Source: Bacteroidales bacterium (GTDB lineage: Bacteria; Bacteroidota; Bacteroidia; Bacteroidales; UBA932). Taken from it: DNA of 64,000 nt. This document shows, in pieces, positions 61,390 through 64,000 of the stretch. The position numbers and the translations under genes were made by a program. The DNA lies in the NCBI GenBank assembly GCA_012522855.1, contig JAAYJQ010000023.1, positions 1-64,000 of the forward strand. Direction: 5' to 3'. The notes under the pieces are model-generated. The model worked only from the letters and a program-made list of their open reading frames with translations. It was not told the DNA's origin and made no database searches. How positions within the stretch are numbered: position 1 is the first letter of the stretch; every line of letters starts with the position of its first letter.

Positions 61390-61773
61390 ATGGAAACGGC
61401 AAGAATGAAGTTGGGTAGGCTCGGGGAGGGCGCGGCGTGCGAATTCCTGACGCAGCGGGGACAGACGGTGATTGAGCGAAACTGCCGCAAGGGGCGGCTC
61501 GAAATCGACATCGTTACGTTGGACCGAAATGGTGTGCATTTTGTAGAAGTAAAGAGCCGGACGGCGCCGGTTATGGCGGCGCCCGAAGAAAACGTGACCC
61601 TGTGCAAACAGAAGAAAATGGCACAAGCGGCCCTGCGATACCTGAACACCTCGAAAGATGAACGGCTGAAAGGCGATCTGGAGGTAAATTTTGACATCGT
61701 GGCCGTGACCTTCGCGGGAGAAAAGACACTGATCGACTACTTCCCCAACGCATTCATCCCGCTGTACACATGA
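61390..61773 (+). CDS. YraN/UPF0102 family nuclease-fold protein
   Basis: A 127-residue protein with the UPF0102 pattern: LGRLGEGAACEFLTQRGQTVIERN, then LEIDIVTLDRNGVHFVEVKSRTA, which is the restriction-endonuclease-like D...ExK core, and KQKKMAQAALRYL. The family fold suggests a nuclease, but the biological role is not settled. The start could also be the ATG at 61405. It lies 19 bases before manC. Confidence 0.87.
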   Translation: METARMKLGRLGEGAACEFLTQRGQTVIERNCRKGRLEIDIVTLDRNGVHFVEVKSRTAPVMAAPEENVTLCKQKKMAQAALRYLNTSKDERLKGDLEVNFDIVAVTFAGEKTLIDYFPNAFIPLYT

Positions 61774-61792
61774 CACTACTAAATGCCATTAT

Positions 61793-62887
61793 ATGAAAAA
61801 CAACCGATATTGCGTGATCATGGCCGGAGGCTCCGGAAACCGCTTCTGGCCGGTCAGCCGGGAATCCCGGCCGAAACAATTCCTGGACATCGCAGGCTCC
61901 GGCAAGAGCTTCCTCCAGATAACCTATGAGCGATTCTCGAAGTTCATCCCGAAAGAAAACATCCTCGTCGTCACCCTCTCCCGCTACAGCCACCTGGTCA
62001 CCGAACAAATCCCCGATCTCCCGAAAAATAATCTCTTGCTTGAGCCCTACAGCCGCAACACAGGGCCCTGTCTGGTCTACGCCACCTACCGTCTGCTGAA
62101 GCGTAATCCCGATGCCGTGATGCTGGCTACTCCGGCCGACCATCTGATTCTCGACGAAGACCTGTTCGAAAAAACCTTGGGGCACGTTCTTGACCATGTA
62201 GAAGCCCACAACGTGCTGATGACCCTCGGCATCACACCGACCAAGCCGGACATCAGTTACGGCTACATCCAGATCTCCGGCGGAAAGGCCTCCGCAACGG
62301 CCGACAAGCCCTTCAAAGTGAAGACCTTCACTGAAAAACCCGACCAGGCCCTCGCGGAAGTGTTCTGCAAAAGCGGTGAATTCTACTGGAATTCAGGAAT
62401 ATTCGCCTGGAAAGCCTCCGTCATCCGTGAAGAAATGGAAAAGCATATTCCCGAAATCACCTCCTTGTTCAAGGGATGGGAAGAAGCGCTGGAGACACCT
62501 GAAGAGATCCCCTTTTTGGAAAAGGTCTACGGCGACTGTCCGAAGATTTCCATCGACTACGGCGTAATGGAGAAGACTGACCGAGCCTGGCTCTATCCGG
62601 GACATTTCGGATGGACCGACATCGGCAGTTGGCGCGGGCTGTTCAAGATTTTCCCGGAAAAAGACCGGAACGGAAACGCCGTCAACGCCGGATGGACGCT
62701 GCTGCGGGACAACAAAGACAACCTGATCTATTCCCGGGACCGAAACAAGTTGATCGCCGTCAAAGGCTTGAGGGGCTATATGGTCATCAACACGGAGGAC
62801 GCCCTGCTGGTCTGCCCCCGCGACCAACGGTCTTTCAAAGATATCCTCGCCGACCTCGGCATGCCCGAATACGAGAAATTCCGGTAA
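61793..62887 (+). CDS. manC: Mannose-1-phosphate guanylyltransferase
   Basis: A 364-residue nucleotidyltransferase that makes GDP-mannose from GTP and mannose-1-phosphate for surface glycans. It has VIMAGGSGNRFWPVSRESRPKQF (nucleotide-binding signature), ATPADHLILDE, TLGITPTKPDISYGYIQ, FTEKPDQAL, YWNSGIFAWKAS and GWTDIGSWRGLF. It lacks the C-terminal cupin isomerase domain of bifunctional ManC/AlgA proteins, so it only performs the transferase step. Confidence 0.94.
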   Translation: MKNNRYCVIMAGGSGNRFWPVSRESRPKQFLDIAGSGKSFLQITYERFSKFIPKENILVVTLSRYSHLVTEQIPDLPKNNLLLEPYSRNTGPCLVYATYRLLKRNPDAVMLATPADHLILDEDLFEKTLGHVLDHVEAHNVLMTLGITPTKPDISYGYIQISGGKASATADKPFKVKTFTEKPDQALAEVFCKSGEFYWNSGIFAWKASVIREEMEKHIPEITSLFKGWEEALETPEEIPFLEKVYGDCPKISIDYGVMEKTDRAWLYPGHFGWTDIGSWRGLFKIFPEKDRNGNAVNAGWTLLRDNKDNLIYSRDRNKLIAVKGLRGYMVINTEDALLVCPRDQRSFKDILADLGMPEYEKFR

Positions 62888-62966
62888 AGACTTAAAAAAA
62901 TCAGCGGCCGAGTGCAAGATATTGGTTTTCTTGGATTTAGGAATATGTGACTATCCTTTTTCGATC

Positions 62967-63422
62967 ATGAAACATCTTTCAATCTTGCTTTCCTTGTTCT
63001 GTTTCGCCGCGATTTCCTGCTCGCGGCACAACCCGGAGCGTCCGGTCACAGAACTCACCCATACCGGCTGCTCCGACAGGCCGGCGGTCTCCCGGGCGGG
63101 CTGGTCCGCGGGACAACTCACCCTGCAATACACGAACGACGGGCTTGCCCTCACCCACACCAACGGCACGTTCAATTGCGTGCTTGAGATATACGGCCTC
63201 ACTTCCTCGTTTTCTCTGGAAGGGAATGTCATCCGATACCGGGTTTTTCCCGACACTGAACAAAGCGCGAACTGCATCTGTTTGGTGGACAAGATCCAGG
63301 ATCTGCTGACCGGACTCCAGCCCGGGGAATATATTTTAAAATACAATGAATTCCTCCCTATCAACTTCACCTACCGGCCCGGCCTGAACCTGACCTTCGA
63401 TCTGGACAAATACATGCCGTAA
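62967..63422 (+). CDS. Small lipoprotein of unknown function
   Basis: A 151-residue lipoprotein with lipobox CFAAISCSRH. The body is mostly beta strand (QLTLQYTNDGLALTHTNGTFNC, LQPGEYILKYNEFLPINFTY) and has four cysteines after the lipidated one (TGCSD, FNCVLE, NCICLV). I do not recognise a family. The frame is open upstream, but the signal sequence sets the start at 62967. No operon partner is evident: it follows manC by 79 bases. Confidence 0.65.
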   Translation: MKHLSILLSLFCFAAISCSRHNPERPVTELTHTGCSDRPAVSRAGWSAGQLTLQYTNDGLALTHTNGTFNCVLEIYGLTSSFSLEGNVIRYRVFPDTEQSANCICLVDKIQDLLTGLQPGEYILKYNEFLPINFTYRPGLNLTFDLDKYMP

Positions 63423-63436
63423 TTATTATAGAATAA

Positions 63437-63941
63437 TCTGACCTGTTCCCGCAGGACAGCGTCGCGAATTTCGTCAGGGCGGTCGGGGAAATCGACAATC
63501 CCTACGAAGCGAAAACCATTATCAATGTGTTGATTTACACGCGAGAAGTTGATGAAAACGTGGTGGACACGCTTATTGAAATTGAAGCGACCTTCAGACC
63601 GTATTTGAACTGTTATTCGCAAATTGTCGGTGCAGGGATCGTCGAGGGCCGGATCTGCGTAGTCTATAACATGGGGGCTGGACGGTCTCGACCGTCTTGT
63701 CAACATGTCCTCCCTGACTGTTCCGCTGTCCGAATACGACTACTCGAATCACCTTCCGAGGCCCATTGAATCCTATGGGTGTCCCAAGGTGGTCCGATAC
63801 AGTATCCGGGCTTACATCTTGAAGCGGTCGGCTCCGTTGCGCCTGTTCGCACGAACGATCGGGGCGACCGAGCAGGAGTACCGCAAAGATGCCTCCTATG
63901 ACTTCCGGTACCGACACCCTTCAAGGGGTCAGGCATACTGA
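63437..63941 (+). pseudogene. Decayed reading frame, family not recognised
   Basis: An open stretch from 63437 has protein-like composition (DLFPQDSVANFVRAVGEIDN, then EVDENVVDTLIEIEATFRPY) but no ATG before 63671. Near 63670 the protein-like reading moves to another frame and continues as LDRLVNMSSLTVPLSEYDYS up to a stop at 63941. A perfect hairpin, GACGGT-CTCG-ACCGTC (63681-63696), lies at the change of frame. The opening has a faint likeness to the start of some IS-element transposases (P-Q-D-S-x-x-x-x-V), too weak to name. The last 59 bases of the window hold no assignable gene. Confidence 0.35.
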
Positions 63942-64000
63942 ATAAATGGGAACAACCCCATTAAGTACATAAACTTGGACATAGATGACATGATCGTTTT

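Overview
The window comes from a gut-type member of the Bacteroidales (phylum Bacteroidota). The evidence is two SusC/SusD loci, an ECF sigma/FecR pair in front of a SusC with an STN domain, many Bacteroidota lipoproteins with BACON-type domains, and promoters of the Bacteroidota form TTTG-N20-TAnnTTTG. No tRNA, rRNA or CRISPR array was seen.

Layout. (1) 1-5.1 kb: end of a TonB-type gene, a Y1 (HUH) transposase enclosed by two 107-bp palindromic repeats, thiL, and a four-domain CoA-disulfide reductase/rhodanese/TusA/DsrE fusion. (2) 5.1-26.5 kb: one co-oriented block of fifteen genes: sigma, anti-sigma, SusC, SusD, a BACON lipoprotein, a GDPD lipoprotein, a large duplicated repeat lipoprotein, an EEP phosphodiesterase lipoprotein, an S1/P1 nuclease, a second GDPD, then HPr, a compact enzyme I, MtlD, MtlA and a GlpT-type transporter. 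(3) 26.5-41.2 kb: a second, divergent locus with a metallophosphatase lipoprotein, SusD and a frameshifted SusC on the minus strand. On the plus strand are a fibronectin-like lipoprotein, a purple-acid-phosphatase-like enzyme, a membrane protein, another EEP enzyme and a serine hydrolase. (4) 41.2-47.6 kb: minus-strand housekeeping operon lipoprotein-uvrC-dnaE. (5) 47.7-53.0 kb: plus-strand iorA-iorB-aminotransferase-paaK-ACT operon for aryl-pyruvate/aryl-acetate chemistry. (6) 53.1-57.05 kb: a cut-out piece of the S10 ribosomal operon (rplC-rplD-rplW-rplB-rpsS-rplV-rpsC) without rpsJ in front or rplP behind. (7) 57.2-64 kb: third copy of the 107-bp palindrome, a lipoprotein remnant, cdaA-mutS2, a structured 119-bp inverted-repeat element, yraN, manC, a small lipoprotein and a decayed reading frame.

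How the genes work together. Blocks 2 and 3 hold seven predicted exported phosphoesterases within about 28 kb. In block 2 they sit with a glycerol-3-phosphate-type antiporter and a complete mannitol PTS. My reading, which is inference, is that this is a utilisation locus for phosphodiester-linked polyols (for example glycerophosphoryl-mannitol or teichoic-acid-like glycans), not for a plain polysaccharide.

The strongest unusual signal is the 107-bp repeat family. Three copies share short anchors in exactly the same geometry (7-33-7-13-7-33-7) although most of the sequence between the anchors differs. Two copies bracket the HUH transposase, their outermost arms are inverted repeats of each other, and one copy supplies the stop codons of both neighbouring genes.
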